DNA of 64,000 bases from Pseudomonadota bacterium (lineage in GTDB: Bacteria; Pseudomonadota; Gammaproteobacteria; UBA9214): assembly GCA_041395565.1 (NCBI GenBank), contig JAWLAI010000004.1, positions 1-64,000 on the forward strand, written 5' to 3'. Made by a program: the position numbers and the translations under genes. Below the pieces are notes generated by a model. It had not been told where the DNA came from. It was given only the letters and a program-made list of their open reading frames with translations, and searched no databases. Positions within the stretch are counted from its first letter, which is position 1. Each line of letters opens with the position of its first letter. Below are positions 36,469 through 46,701 of this stretch, piece after piece.

Positions 36469-39400
36469 ACGCCTCGGCTTTTCCGGCGCGCTAGCGCGCC
36501 GCTTTCTGCAGAGCGAGATCACGCCGCTGCTGGCGCTGGTCGGGCTGCTGCTGGGCGCCTTCGCGCTCGCGGTGACGCCGCGCGAGGAGGAGCCGCAGAT
36601 CAACGTCACGTTCGCGAACGTGTTCATTCCGTTTCCCGGCGCCAGCGCGCGCGAGGTCGAGCACCTGGTGACCAGCTCGGCGGAGCAGGTGCTGTCCGAG
36701 ATCCAGGGCGTCAAGCACATCTATTCCGTGTCGCGGCGTGGCATGGCGGCGCTGACGGTGGAATTCCAGGTCGGCGAACCACGTACCGATGCCATCGTAA
36801 GGCTCTACAACGCCATCTATTCCAACCAGGACTGGCTGCCGCCCGACGCCGGCATCGGCCAGCCGATCGTCAAGCCCAAGGGTATCGACGACGTCCCGAT
36901 CGTGACGCTGACGCTATGGACCGACGATCCCGGACGCGGCGGCTACGAACTCACCCAGGTGGCGCATGCGCTGGAGGCGGAACTCAAGCGCGTGGCCGGT
37001 ACCCGCGACGTCTATACCATCGGTGGCGTGCCGCGCGTCGTGCGGGTGCAGCTCGACCCGGCCCGGCTGGCCGCCTACGGTATCGCGCTGGACAGCCTGC
37101 AGGCCGCGCTCGGCAGCGCCAACAGCTCCGCCGACGCGGGCGCACTGGTGCGCGACAACAGCGAGATCCCGGTGCAGGCCGGCACCTTCCTGATCGAGCC
37201 GGCGGAGGTGGGCGAGCTCGTGGTCGGCGTCAGCGCCGGCCGGCCGGTCTATCTGCGCGATGTCGCGCAGGTGAGTTATGGTGCCGACACCCCCGATCAG
37301 TACGTCTGGCTCGGCACCGGGGCGGCCGGGCCGCAGGCCTACGCGACCCAGGGCGTGTTTCCCGCCGTCACGCTCGCGGTCGCGAAAAAGCCCGGCACCA
37401 ATGCGGTGCGCATCGCGGAACAGGTCATCGAACGGTTTGCGGAGCTGGAAGGGACCTTCGTGCCGGAGGGTGTGCAGGCAACGGTCACGCGGAATTACGG
37501 CGCCACCGCCGACGCGAAGGCCAAGACGCTGATCAAGAAGCTCATCTTCGCCACGGCCTCGGTGGTCGCACTGGTGCTGTTCGCGCTGGGCTGGCGCGAG
37601 GCGATCGTGGTCGGCACCGCCGTCGTGGTCACGCTCGCGATCACGCTGTTCGCTTCCTGGGCCTGGGGTTTCACCCTCAATCGCGTGTCGCTGTTTGCGT
37701 TGATCTTCTCCATCGGCATCCTGGTCGACGATGCCATCGTGGTGGTGGAGAACATCCACCGCCATATGCAGCTGGGCGGTCGCGGATTCATCGAGTCGAT
37801 CCCGCTGGCCGTCGACGAGGTGGGCGGCCCGACCATACTCGCCACGCTGACCGTGATCGCGGCACTGCTGCCGATGGCCTTCGTCACCGGGCTGATGGGG
37901 CCGTACATGAGCCCGATACCGATCAACGCGAGCCTCGGCATGCTCATCTCGCTGCTGGTCGCCCTGGTGATCACGCCCTGGCTGGCCGCGAAGCTGCTGC
38001 GCCACAGCACGCACCCTGCAGCGGCGGAGGGCGGACGCCTGCAGCGTGTGCTGGAGGCGGTCATGACCCCGTTCCTGCGGGCACGGGCCGGCCGGCCGGC
38101 GCGGTGGCTGCTGGCCGCTGGACTGGTATTCCTGATCGTCGCCTCGCTGGGCCTGGCCGCGGCCAAGCTGGTCGTGCTGAAGATGCTGCCCTTCGACAAC
38201 AAGTCGGAGCTGCAGGTGGTGGTCGACATGCCGGAAGGAGTTGCCCTGGAGCAGACCACGCGCCTGCTGGCGCAGTTGGGCGAAACTATCGCGACCGTGC
38301 CCGAGGTGACCGATTACCAGGTCTATGCCGGCACCGCCGGGCCGATCAGCTTCAACGGCCTCGTGCGCCAGTATGACCTGCGCCGCGCCGCGAATGTCGG
38401 CGACATCCAGGTCAACCTCGTCGACAAGCACGACCGTTCACGCAAAAGCCACGATATCGCGCGCGCCCTGCGCCCGCCGCTGCAGGCGTTGGCCGAACCC
38501 TTCGGCGCGAGCGTCAAGGTCGTCGAGGTGCCGCCGGGACCGCCGGTACTGTCGCCGCTGGTGGCGGAGATCTACGGTCCGGACCACGCCGGACAGCTGG
38601 AGGTCGCGCGCGAGGTGCGCGCGGTGTTCGAGGCGACACCCGACATCGTGGACGTGGACGACAGCGTCGAGGCGCCGGCACCGCAGTGGATCGTGCGGGT
38701 CGATCGCGCGCGGTCCGCGCTGCACGGCATCAGCCAGCGGGCGATCACGACGGCCGTGGCCACCGCACTGGGCGGCAGCGATGCCGGATACCTGCATCGG
38801 GAGGATGCCAAGTACGCGATCCCCCTGCGGCTGCAGCTGCCGGCGAGTGAGCGTGCCGGACCGGGTCCGGCCCTGGCGCTGCGGATGCGCGCGACCGACG
38901 GCACGCTGGTGCCGCTGTCCGAACTGGTCACGGTGGAACAGTCCACCCGCGAACAGGCCATCCATCACAAGGACCTGCTGCCGGTGGCCTATGTCACCGG
39001 CGATATGGCCGGGCCGCTGGACAGTCCGCTGTACGGGATGCAGCGCATTGCGACGACGCTCGCGGCGGAGGGCGTCGCCTCCGCTGCCGCGCTCGGCCAG
39101 TTCCTGGTGAATCCACCCGACAATCCCTACCGCTACGCCCTCAAGTGGGACGGCGAGTGGCAGACCACCTACGAGACCTTCCGCGACATGGGCATCGCCT
39201 ACACGGTCGGCCTGGTGCTGATCTACCTGTTGGTGGTGGCGCAGTTCCGTTCCTACCTGGTGCCGCTGATCATCATGATCCCGATCCCGCTGACGGTGAT
39301 CGGCGTCATGCCGGGTCATGCGCTGCTGGGGGCGCAGTTCACCGCGACCTCGATGATCGGCATGATCGCGCTGGCCGGCATCATCGTGCGCAATTCGATC

Positions 39401-39697
39401 CTGCTGGTGGATTTCATCAACGAGGAACTGCGCGCCGGCACGGCGTTCGATAAGGCGGTGATCCGTGCCGGCGTGGCGCGCACCAAGCCCATCGTGCTCA
39501 CCGCGCTGGCCGCCATCCTCGGCGGGTTTTTCATCCTCGACGATCCGATCTTCAACGGGCTGGCGATCGCGCTCATCTTCGGCCTGCTGGTGTCGACCTT
39601 GCTCACGCTGGTGGTGATCCCGGTGATGTATTACGCCTTCATGTACCGCCGTATCGGCAAGGTCGCGCCCGTTGCGGCGCCGGGCGGTGCGCAATGA
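36461..39697 (+). CDS. RND efflux transporter permease
   Basis: The protein has 1078 residues, the usual size for an RND inner-membrane pump, with twelve membrane helices in two repeats. TM4 carries the proton-relay acidic pair (ILVDDAIVVVENIHRHM). The periplasmic porter loops are at ~40-330 and ~560-870. Family features include the EEEPQINVTFANVFIPFPG start. It is most like the cation/multidrug (HAE1) or CusA-related pumps; the missing Met triad of metal pumps favours drugs or small organics. It overlaps the adaptor by 8 bp and the channel gene by 4 bp. Confidence 0.92.
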   Translation: MTERLGFSGALARRFLQSEITPLLALVGLLLGAFALAVTPREEEPQINVTFANVFIPFPGASAREVEHLVTSSAEQVLSEIQGVKHIYSVSRRGMAALTVEFQVGEPRTDAIVRLYNAIYSNQDWLPPDAGIGQPIVKPKGIDDVPIVTLTLWTDDPGRGGYELTQVAHALEAELKRVAGTRDVYTIGGVPRVVRVQLDPARLAAYGIALDSLQAALGSANSSADAGALVRDNSEIPVQAGTFLIEPAEVGELVVGVSAGRPVYLRDVAQVSYGADTPDQYVWLGTGAAGPQAYATQGVFPAVTLAVAKKPGTNAVRIAEQVIERFAELEGTFVPEGVQATVTRNYGATADAKAKTLIKKLIFATASVVALVLFALGWREAIVVGTAVVVTLAITLFASWAWGFTLNRVSLFALIFSIGILVDDAIVVVENIHRHMQLGGRGFIESIPLAVDEVGGPTILATLTVIAALLPMAFVTGLMGPYMSPIPINASLGMLISLLVALVITPWLAAKLLRHSTHPAAAEGGRLQRVLEAVMTPFLRARAGRPARWLLAAGLVFLIVASLGLAAAKLVVLKMLPFDNKSELQVVVDMPEGVALEQTTRLLAQLGETIATVPEVTDYQVYAGTAGPISFNGLVRQYDLRRAANVGDIQVNLVDKHDRSRKSHDIARALRPPLQALAEPFGASVKVVEVPPGPPVLSPLVAEIYGPDHAGQLEVAREVRAVFEATPDIVDVDDSVEAPAPQWIVRVDRARSALHGISQRAITTAVATALGGSDAGYLHREDAKYAIPLRLQLPASERAGPGPALALRMRATDGTLVPLSELVTVEQSTREQAIHHKDLLPVAYVTGDMAGPLDSPLYGMQRIATTLAAEGVASAAALGQFLVNPPDNPYRYALKWDGEWQTTYETFRDMGIAYTVGLVLIYLLVVAQFRSYLVPLIIMIPIPLTVIGVMPGHALLGAQFTATSMIGMIALAGIIVRNSILLVDFINEELRAGTAFDKAVIRAGVARTKPIVLTALAAILGGFFILDDPIFNGLAIALIFGLLVSTLLTLVVIPVMYYAFMYRRIGKVAPVAAPGGAQ

Positions 39698-41073
39698 GCG
39701 CGCCGCTGACTGGCGCCGCCGCCGCGCTGCTGGGCGCGGGGCTGCTGCTTGCCGGCTGCGCGGGCACGCCGGTGCCGGAGCGCGCCGCCCTCGCACCCGC
39801 GGCGCCGGCGCAGTGGTCGGCCACGGCCGCGACCGGGCCGGTGCAGGCCGGCTGGCTTGCCGCGTTCGGCGATGCCGAGTTGCTGCGCCTGGTGGACGAG
39901 GCCGTCGCGCACAATCACGACCTGCGTGCGGCGGCCGCGCGCCTCGACGAGGCGCAGGCCGCCGCAGGGCAGGCTGCCGCGGCGCTGGTTCCGCAGGTCG
40001 GGCTGGAGGGGACCACCCTGCGCGCCGGCGACATGGAATCGACCGCCGAGTCCAAGACCGGCGCCGCGCTCACGATTGCCTGGGAGCTGGACGTGTGGGG
40101 ACGGGTCCGCGCCGGTGCGACTGCCGGCGCGGCGCGGGCGGATGCCGCGACGCAGGACTATGACTGGGCGCGCGTGTCGCTGGCCGCGCAGACCGCGAAG
40201 GCCTGGCTGCAGGCCATCGAGGCGCAGCAGCAACAGGCGCTGGCTCGGCAGGCGCTGGACAACCTCGCCGAGATGCAGCGCATCGTCAGCGCGCGGCAGC
40301 GCGAAGGGTTGGCCTCGGGGCTCGATACCCACCTGCTGCAAACCGACCTGGAAGTAGCCGGCGCCCGGGAACAGGAAACCGCGGCCGCGCGCCGGGACGC
40401 GGTGCGCAGCCTGGAACTCCTGCTCGGGCGTTATCCCGCGGCGGAGCTGGCGGTGCGCGCTGCGCTGCCGGCGCTGCCGGCGCCGGTGCCGGCCGGCCTG
40501 CCGGCGCAGTTGCTGGAGCGGCGCCCCGACCTGCGTGCCGCCGAGGCACGCGTGATCGAGGCCTATGCCCTGGCACGCGAGGCACGCGCCGCGCGCCTGC
40601 CGCGTATCAGCCTGACCGGGGCGGGCGGGTCGGCGAGCAATGCGTTGCTGGCGCTGCTCATGCCGGGGGATTCGTTCTGGTATCTGGGGGTCAACCTGTT
40701 CCAGCCACTGATCGACGGCGGCCGGATGCAGGCCGATGTCGAGATCGCCGATGCCCGCCAGCGCGCCGCGGTCGCAGCATACGCCGGCAGGGTGTTGCAG
40801 GCCTTCGGCGAGGTCGAGCACAGTCTGGATGCCGGGGCCAGCCTGCAGCAGCGAGCCGCAAACCTGCGCGCAGCCGCCGCGCAGGCGGCCGCTGCGCACC
40901 GCCTGGCACAGCTGCGTTACCAGGCCGGGGAATCGGATCTGCTCGATGTGCTGCAGCTGCACCAGCGCGTGCTGGAGATCGAGCAGTCCCTGGCCCGCGT
41001 CGAGCTGCAACAACTGAGCGAGCGCATCAATCTGCACCTGGCGCTGGGCGGGGATTTCGCGGTGCAGGAATAG
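39694..41073 (+). CDS. Outer-membrane efflux lipoprotein (NodT/OprM type)
   Basis: The protein has 459 residues. The lipobox is LAGC (~residue 24). The body has two TolC-like helical repeats (WLAAFGDAELLRLVDEAVAHNHDLRAAAARL, given by region ~45-90, and PAQLLERRPDLRAAEARVIEA from ~268). It completes the tripartite efflux system with the adaptor and pump genes upstream, overlapping the pump gene by ATGA. Confidence 0.9.
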   Translation: MSAPLTGAAAALLGAGLLLAGCAGTPVPERAALAPAAPAQWSATAATGPVQAGWLAAFGDAELLRLVDEAVAHNHDLRAAAARLDEAQAAAGQAAAALVPQVGLEGTTLRAGDMESTAESKTGAALTIAWELDVWGRVRAGATAGAARADAATQDYDWARVSLAAQTAKAWLQAIEAQQQQALARQALDNLAEMQRIVSARQREGLASGLDTHLLQTDLEVAGAREQETAAARRDAVRSLELLLGRYPAAELAVRAALPALPAPVPAGLPAQLLERRPDLRAAEARVIEAYALAREARAARLPRISLTGAGGSASNALLALLMPGDSFWYLGVNLFQPLIDGGRMQADVEIADARQRAAVAAYAGRVLQAFGEVEHSLDAGASLQQRAANLRAAAAQAAAAHRLAQLRYQAGESDLLDVLQLHQRVLEIEQSLARVELQQLSERINLHLALGGDFAVQE

Positions 41074-41500
41074 CGGAAAATAATGTCCCGCGCCAAGATG
41101 CAAAGCCGCCAATGACATGATAGATGCCGTACGGGTCACTGCGGGTACCGCGTTGAATCATGTCATTCCCGGGCAAGCGGGATGCGGACGTGGCCAGACG
41201 CTAATGCAGGATCCTGCTGGCAGTCACACCGAGACTCGAGATCCGGCTCGCGCAGGACGTGACTACAGCAGGCCGTGTGCTCCCCTCCTGAATCGGGTCC
41301 ATTGCTGCCGTAGCGTGAATCCGGTTTGCCCTGCGCTGTGCCTGTCTCGCGGGCGCTGCTCACTGGATTGCGCGACCTCCCGTATCCCCGTCGCCGTGCG
41401 CGAGCCGATTTTCCGGCCAGCGTGATAATGTCACAGACAGTCGCTCGGTCCGTGCCTAACCTATAATCCATCTGTAGTACCAAACGAAGAGGTAGCAACC
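41074..41500. other. Intergenic region with a consensus -10 element
   Basis: The 427 bp between the efflux operon and the DUF2892 gene show no open frame with protein character. A perfect TATAAT is at 41462-41467, placing a start point near 41474, 27 bp before the DUF2892 ATG; the -35 region at that spacing is poor. No terminator for the efflux operon is obvious. Confidence 0.5.
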
Positions 41501-41689
41501 ATGTGCAATGTTGGTGGAATCGACCGGATCCTGCGTATCATCGTCGGCCTGGCGCTGATCAGCCTGGTGTTCGTGGGTCCGAAGGTGGTGTGGGGATGGA
41601 TCGGCGTTGTGCCGCTGTTGACCGGCGTGTTCAAGTTCTGTCCGGCCTACAAGCTGTTCGGTATCAGCACCTGCCCGACCAAGCAGTAG
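41501..41689 (+). CDS. DUF2892 (YgaP-like) inner-membrane protein
   Basis: The protein has 62 residues. It starts MCNVGGIDRILRIIVGLALI and contains two hydrophobic helices with GWIGVVPLLTGVFKFCPAYKLFGI, the DUF2892 signature. An AGAGGT site lies about 8 bp upstream of ATG. Members of this family are small inner-membrane proteins often linked to rhodanese or sulfur metabolism genes. Confidence 0.85.
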   Translation: MCNVGGIDRILRIIVGLALISLVFVGPKVVWGWIGVVPLLTGVFKFCPAYKLFGISTCPTKQ

Positions 41690-41705
41690 TTCCTTGATGT
41701 CACCA

Positions 41706-41735
41706 GGGGCCGGATCCCAGCCGGGGTCCGGCCCC
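41706..41735 (+). terminator. Strong hairpin after the DUF2892 gene
   Basis: A 13-bp GC-rich stem (GGGGCCGGATCCC pairing with GGGGTCCGGCCCC through one wobble) has a 4-base loop and is followed by TTGTCGTT. It lies in the convergent space between this gene and ccmI, so it may serve both. The T-tract is short. Confidence 0.6.
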
Positions 41736-41790
41736 TTGTCGTTCGATCTGCCCGGATCCCACGCCCGGTCGCGGGCGTGGCGCCGTCGGT

Positions 41791-43065
41791 TCAAGGCACG
41801 GCGCTGTCGATCAGGACGTCCACGCTGGCGGAAGCGGCGGTGCTGACCGGGGTCCGCTCGCCCTGCAGATCGCCGCTCTGGGGCATGGCGTTGCCCGAAT
41901 GCGATATGCGTGCGCCGACCGTGACCGGATCGAACCCGGACAGCACCATGGCCGGCGACATGGCCATGGAATCATCCAGCGTCACGGTGACCGGCAGGTC
42001 CTTCGCCTGCTTGCGCACGATAGCCAGCGGCATGCGCGGTCCGTTCACCGCGCGGGCGAAGATGAAGACGGTGTCGTCGGGCCGTGTGCGCTGCTGGAGT
42101 GCCGGGTCCAGTGATACCGTGACGGTGAGTACCGTGTTGCCGGTTGCGGTTGCGGGCTTGGTGCCGCCGGACGACGCCGTGGCCGGTGCCGCCGGCAGAC
42201 TGGCGGCCGGCAGCCCGGCCTGCTGCCGGACCTGTGCGATCTGGGCGGTAATGATGTTCCAGTCCTCGCCCTGCGGCTGCATCTGGGCGGCCGCCTGTTC
42301 CCAGTAGCCGATCGCCGCAGCGGGATCGCCGGACTGGTTCTTCCAGTGACCGGCCAGCCAGAGTGCCTTCAGATTGGTCGGTTCCAGGGCCAGCGCACGT
42401 GCGAGCATGACACCGGCTTCGTCGGTGAAGCGGCCGTCGTTGGTCGCCGCCAGCGCATCGGCGAAGTCCGCCAGCACACCCGCGTTCTCGCCGCCGCCCA
42501 GGCGCATGATATTGCGATAGGCCGGTACCGCCTGATCAAAGCGGTTCAGCACGCTGTAGCTCTTCGCCAGCATCAGCCAGCCCTTGAGATCGTCCGGCTC
42601 GTTTTGCAGGCGTGTGGCCAGCTTGTTGACCATCTCCTCGACCGACATTTGCGGCGCGCCTTGCTGGCGCGCTGCCTGCTGCGCTGCAGGCGGGTTTGTC
42701 TGCAGCAGGGTGATGATCCGCTCGGTCCCGATGGTGCGGTAGAGCAGGGTGGCGCCGACCGGCACCGCGATGGCGACCAGCAGGGCCAGCCAGCTGCCGT
42801 TGCGCACCGGCTTGGCCGCGCCGCCGCCGTCGAGGTCGTAGAGCAGCTCGCGCTCCAGGTCCGCGCGGGCGGCCTCGTACTGTGCCTGTTCGATGCGTCC
42901 CGCCTCCAGGTCGGTATCGAGTTCGGCGAGCCGGGCGCGGGCGACCTCGGTGTTGAGCGCATCCCGGTCGACCGCGTGGCCGGCACGGTAACGCAGCAGC
43001 GGCGTGACCACGAACAGCAGGGCCAGCAGCGCCATGACCGCTGCCATACTCCAGAACGCGGTCAT
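41791..43065 (-). CDS. ccmI: Cytochrome c biogenesis protein CcmI
   Basis: The protein has 424 residues. Two N-terminal helices frame a short loop (MALLALLFVVTPLLRY, AVAPVGATLLY). A TPR region at ~155-290 (LAKSYSVLNRFDQAVPAYRNI) receives apocytochrome c C-termini, and a C-terminal beta-sandwich with VTVSLDPALQQRTRPDDTVF follows. CcmI delivers apocytochromes to CcmF/H in System I. ATG 43065 overlaps the ccmH stop (ATGA). Confidence 0.9.
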   Translation of the reverse strand: MTAFWSMAAVMALLALLFVVTPLLRYRAGHAVDRDALNTEVARARLAELDTDLEAGRIEQAQYEAARADLERELLYDLDGGGAAKPVRNGSWLALLVAIAVPVGATLLYRTIGTERIITLLQTNPPAAQQAARQQGAPQMSVEEMVNKLATRLQNEPDDLKGWLMLAKSYSVLNRFDQAVPAYRNIMRLGGGENAGVLADFADALAATNDGRFTDEAGVMLARALALEPTNLKALWLAGHWKNQSGDPAAAIGYWEQAAAQMQPQGEDWNIITAQIAQVRQQAGLPAASLPAAPATASSGGTKPATATGNTVLTVTVSLDPALQQRTRPDDTVFIFARAVNGPRMPLAIVRKQAKDLPVTVTLDDSMAMSPAMVLSGFDPVTVGARISHSGNAMPQSGDLQGERTPVSTAASASVDVLIDSAVP

Positions 43066-43550
43066 GACGGACGCTCCTCCCCGGAGCCCTCGCGCCGCAA
43101 TGCCGCTTCGAGGCGCCGGCGCTCGTCCGTGCTCAGTTCCTGCTGCGGTACCTGCTGCTGACGCCGCAGCGAGCGCAGCAGCAGCACGCCCGCGATCATC
43201 AGCAGCACGAAGGGACCGAACCAGATCAGCCAGGTCGAGGGTTTCAGCGGCGGCTTGTAGAGCACGAAGTCACCGTAGCGCGCGACCAGGAACTCGACGA
43301 TCTGCGCGTCGGTCTTGCCATCCTGCATCATGCCGTAGACCTCGGCGCGCAGGTCGTGGGCGAGCTCGGCGTCGGAATCGGCGAGCGACTGGTTCTGGCA
43401 CACCAGGCAGCGCAGTTCCTCGATCAGCGCCTTGAAATGATGCTCCTGTTCGGGAGTCGAGAATTTGAACGATTCCAGCGTGGTGGTGGCTGGTGCCGTG
43501 CCGCAGCACAGCAGCAGGCCGAGTGCCGCCGCGGCGATTATCCTGTTCAT
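43062..43550 (-). CDS. ccmH: Cytochrome c biogenesis protein CcmH
   Basis: The protein has 162 residues with a signal peptide, the LRCLVCQNQSLADSDAE redox motif (Cys-x-x-Cys at ~47/50) and a C-terminal transmembrane helix (LIWFGPFVLLMIAGVLLL). CcmH reduces apocytochrome Cys pairs before haem ligation. ATG 43550 is one base over the ccmG stop. Confidence 0.92.
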   Translation of the reverse strand: MNRIIAAAALGLLLCCGTAPATTTLESFKFSTPEQEHHFKALIEELRCLVCQNQSLADSDAELAHDLRAEVYGMMQDGKTDAQIVEFLVARYGDFVLYKPPLKPSTWLIWFGPFVLLMIAGVLLLRSLRRQQQVPQQELSTDERRRLEAALRREGSGEERPS

Positions 43551-44089
43551 TATTGCGTGGCTTCCAGTTTGTCGAGCAGCGGCAGGATCTCGTTGGCGAG
43601 TACCGCGTCTGTGAGCGGACCGATGTGCTTGTGGCGGATGATGCCATCCTTGTCCATGATGAAGGTTTCCGGCGCACCGTAGACGCCCCAGTCGATGCCC
43701 GTGCGCCCGTGCTCGTCGAAGGCATTGGCCACGTAGGGATTGCCCAGCTGCCGCAGCCAGCGCTGCGCGTCCGCGCGATTGTCCTTGTAGTTCAGTCCGT
43801 AGATGGCGACCTTGCCGGTGCGCGCGAATGCCACCAGCGTCTCGTGTTCGGCACGGCAGGAGGTGCACCAGGTCGCCCAGACATTGAGGATGCTGGGTTT
43901 GCCCTTGAGGTCGGCGTCGGTGATGGTGACCGCGGGATCGTCGAGCCGCGGCAGCGCGAAGGTCGGCATCGGCTTGCCGATCAGCGGCGACGGCACGATC
44001 TTCGGGTCGAGCCCGAGGCCGACATAAAGCAGGCCGGCGAGCAGTACGAATACCAGCAGCGGTACGAGGTAGCGCAGGTAGCGTGTCAT
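43550..44089 (-). CDS. ccmG: Thiol:disulfide interchange protein CcmG/DsbE
   Basis: The protein has 179 residues from ATG 44089; a longer frame to 44197 overlaps ccmF and is rejected. An N-terminal anchor (YLVPLLVFVLLAGLLYV) is followed by a thioredoxin fold with active site WCTSC (~78). The variant CTSC is usual for DsbE/CcmG, and GAPETFI carries the cis-Pro segment. It keeps CcmH and apocytochromes reduced. The start overlaps the ccmF stop (TGATG). Confidence 0.92.
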   Translation of the reverse strand: MTRYLRYLVPLLVFVLLAGLLYVGLGLDPKIVPSPLIGKPMPTFALPRLDDPAVTITDADLKGKPSILNVWATWCTSCRAEHETLVAFARTGKVAIYGLNYKDNRADAQRWLRQLGNPYVANAFDEHGRTGIDWGVYGAPETFIMDKDGIIRHKHIGPLTDAVLANEILPLLDKLEATQ

Positions 44090-46091
44090 CAGCCGTGTGC
44101 TTCCCGGGTCCGGTCGCTGCGGACTGCTGGCGCTACGGCCGTGCGCGCGACCGGCAGGCGATAACGCCGGTCGAGCGCGGCGAGTAGGCCGCCGCATGCG
44201 ATGAGCAGGCCGCCGAGCCAGATCCAGCGTACGTAGGGTTTGTAGTAGAGTCGCAGGCTCCAGTCGCCGCCGCCCAGACCCTCGCCCAGCGAGACGTAGA
44301 TGTCACGCATCAGTCCGGCATTGATGCCGGCCTCGGTCATTGGTTTGCGCTGAACCGTGTAGGTACGCTTCTCGGGGTTGAGCTGCGCGACTTCGGTGCC
44401 GTCGCGGCTGACCACGATGCTGCCGCGATCGGCATGGTAGTTCGGACCCTGCACGCTCTGCACGCCGTCGAAGCGGAAGCTGTATCCCGCCATCTCGTAG
44501 GTCTGGCCGGGTGACATGCGCACGTCCTCTTCAGCCTCGAACTGCGTGACGAAGGTGATGCCGATAATGAAGACGGCCACACCCAGGTGTGCGAGGATCA
44601 TGCCGAAGTAACTGCCGTTGCCGCGGGCTGCAGGGTTGCGCAGCAATGTGCGCAGGCTGGCCGTGTTGCGGTAGCGCTGGCGCAGGCTCAGTACCAGCGA
44701 GGACAGCAGCCACACCGCGAGCGCGACGGCCAGTCCGGCCCAGGGCGAGAAATCGTGCAGGATGGGCAGCGCCACCAGGATGCCGGCGGCGAGGCTCGCA
44801 AGCAGTGCGTTGCGGTAGGTACGCAGCAGGTCGGCCGGGTTGTGGTGCTTCCAGCGGGTCATCGGTCCGAAACCCATCAGCACCACCATGAACGGCGTGA
44901 AGATCACGAACATGGTGGTGAACCAGGGAAAACCGACCGAAATCTTGCCCCAGCCCATCGCATCGTAGATCAGCGGCGCCAGTGTACCCAGCAGGATGAA
45001 GGCGGTGATGACCACCAGCAGCAGGTTGTTGCCGAGCAGCAGGGTTTCCCGGGACAGCGAGGAGAACCGGCCGCCGCTGGTGATATCCGGCGCCCGCCAT
45101 GCGTACAGGGTGAGCGAGCCGCCGATGACGAGGCACAGGAACACGAGGATGAACAGGCCGCGGGCAGGATCGGCCGCGAAGGAGTGCACCGAGGTGAGCA
45201 CGCCGGAACGGACCAGGAAGGTGCCGAGCAGGCTGAGCGAGAAGGCGAGCAGCGACAGCAATACGGTCCAGCGCTTGAAGGCGCCGCGTTTTTCCGTCAC
45301 CGCCAGCGAATGGATCAACGCGGTGGCAGCCAGCCACGGCATGAACGAGGCATTCTCGACCGGGTCCCAGAACCACCAGCCACCCCAGCCCAGTCCGTAG
45401 GCCCACCAGCTGCCGAGCGTGATGCCTATGGTCAGGAACGTCCAGGCGACCAGGGTCCAGGGTCGCGATCAGCGCGCCTACGGCGTCGAGGCTTGCTGCC
45501 GATCAGCGGCAGCGATCGCGAAACTGAAGGCGACCGACATGCCGACGTAACCCATGTAGAGCATGGCGGATGCACGGCCAGCTCGATCCTGCAGCAACGG
45601 CCGAGGTCGCCGCCTTCCAGGGGACCGGGAACACGCGCGCGAACGGATTCGATGGTGAACAGCAGGAAGGCCAGGAAGCCGATAGCGGCGACCATGCCCA
45701 TGACCGATGCACCTGTGCGCCAGCACCTCGGCCGGCAGATTGCGGGTGAAGGTCGCCACGCCACCAGTCCAGGCTGCACGAATAGGTAGCGCCCACAGTA
45801 GCAAAGGAAGCCCTCGTGTGCGCCCCCACACGGCGGAATCTTGCATGACGCGGGCAGCAGGGTGTTGCCGTTCTGGGCGACGTAGAGGACGGAGAAATCG
45901 CCGTTCAGGAAGGCGTTGACCAGGGCAGGCGAAGGCGACGGCCGTAAAGGTGAACTGGCCCCATGCCAATGGGTTTCTGCGTCATGGCTACCCAGCGCGG
46001 GGTGTTGGTGAGGCTGCCGGCCATGGTGATGGCGAGCACCACGGACAGGCACAGCGCCAGGATGAGCGCAGTCGATCGAGCCCGGGATCAT
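44089..46091 (-). pseudogene. ccmF: Cytochrome c-type biogenesis protein CcmF, N-terminal third frameshifted
   Basis: From 44089 to ~45,472 the frame is intact and carries the CcmF core, including the haem-attachment motif GWGGWWFWDPVENASFMPWL and later membrane helices. From ~45,472 to the ATG at 46,091 (MIPG...) the same protein can be followed only by jumping between the three frames (MAWGQFTFTAVAFAC, VNAFLNGDFSVLYVAQNG, LYMGYVGMSVAFSFAIAA). The total length of 2003 bp is right for CcmF. Conserved residues are kept but frame is not, the pattern expected of indel errors in the consensus rather than real decay. CcmF and CcmH ligate haem to apocytochrome c. Confidence 0.85.
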
Positions 46092-46543
46092 GGCGTCGCC
46101 GTCTCCGCGGCCATCTTGCCGCTGCCTTCCTCGTGCGGTCTTCGCATCGGCTACCTCCGGCGGCATGTAGTTCGTCGTGTTGGCCAGCACCTCGTCCGCG
46201 ACGAACAGCCTGCGCCGCCGGGGCGGGCCATGCGCTACGATGCCCTGGCCCTCGCGGAACAGGTCGGGCAGGATGCCGGTGTACTGGACCGTGATCAACT
46301 TCGGCATTGTCGGTGATATCGAAATTGACGGTCAGCCCGTCGGACTGGCGCTCACGCTGCCTGTGGTGACCAGGCCGCCGACCCACCCAGATGATGGCCT
46401 GGTCAGCTTCTACCCGCGACCACCTTGGTCGGGGTGTAGAAGAACATCAGGTTCTGTTGAAGGCCTCAGCGAAGCCGGCGGCGACGCCGACACCGACCAC
46501 CATCAGGCCGACGAGCATGGAGGCGTTGTTTGCGCTATGTCAT
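46088..46543 (-). pseudogene. ccmE: Cytochrome c maturation haem chaperone CcmE, frameshifted
   Basis: Fragments of CcmE are readable in all three frames: GLMVVGVGVAAGFA and NLMFFYTPTKVV, then SDGLTVNFDITDNAEV and ITVQYTGILPDLFREGQGIVA, and MPPEVADA and KMAAETATP at the end. The haem-binding His segment falls in the damaged part. The third codon is TAG where Lys is expected. Start ATG 46543 overlaps the ccmD stop and the end overlaps the ccmF start, as in intact operons. Confidence 0.8.
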
Positions 46544-46701
46544 GACCTCCGCGTGCGCCGCAGGCGCGGTGCAATGTCGGCCAGCAGCTCGCGCTGGCGC
46601 AGGGCAGGGCGATGTTGACCAGCAGGATCAGCAGCGCGATGCCGTAGGATGACCACACGGAAGGCGTAACCGCCCATGTGCAGGAATTCAGTCAGATTCA
46701 T
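46540..46701 (-). CDS. ccmD: Haem exporter subunit CcmD, with a double frameshift inside
   Basis: The open frame (MNLTEFLHMGGYAF ... QRELLADIAPRLRRTRRS) codes for 53 residues. The transmembrane middle reads as nonsense in frame (VVILRHRAADPAGQHRPA), while the neighbouring frame reads VWSSYGIALLILLVNIALP as in normal CcmD. Two indels of opposite sign therefore flank the helix. CcmD holds CcmC with haem-loaded CcmE. Real protein is likely normal. Confidence 0.8.
   Translation of the reverse strand: MNLTEFLHMGGYAFRVVILRHRAADPAGQHRPALRQRELLADIAPRLRRTRRS

Noticed and set aside
41074..41500. Possible small gene in the stretch after the efflux operon
   Set aside because: Several short frames exist but none has a ribosome site or protein-like composition.
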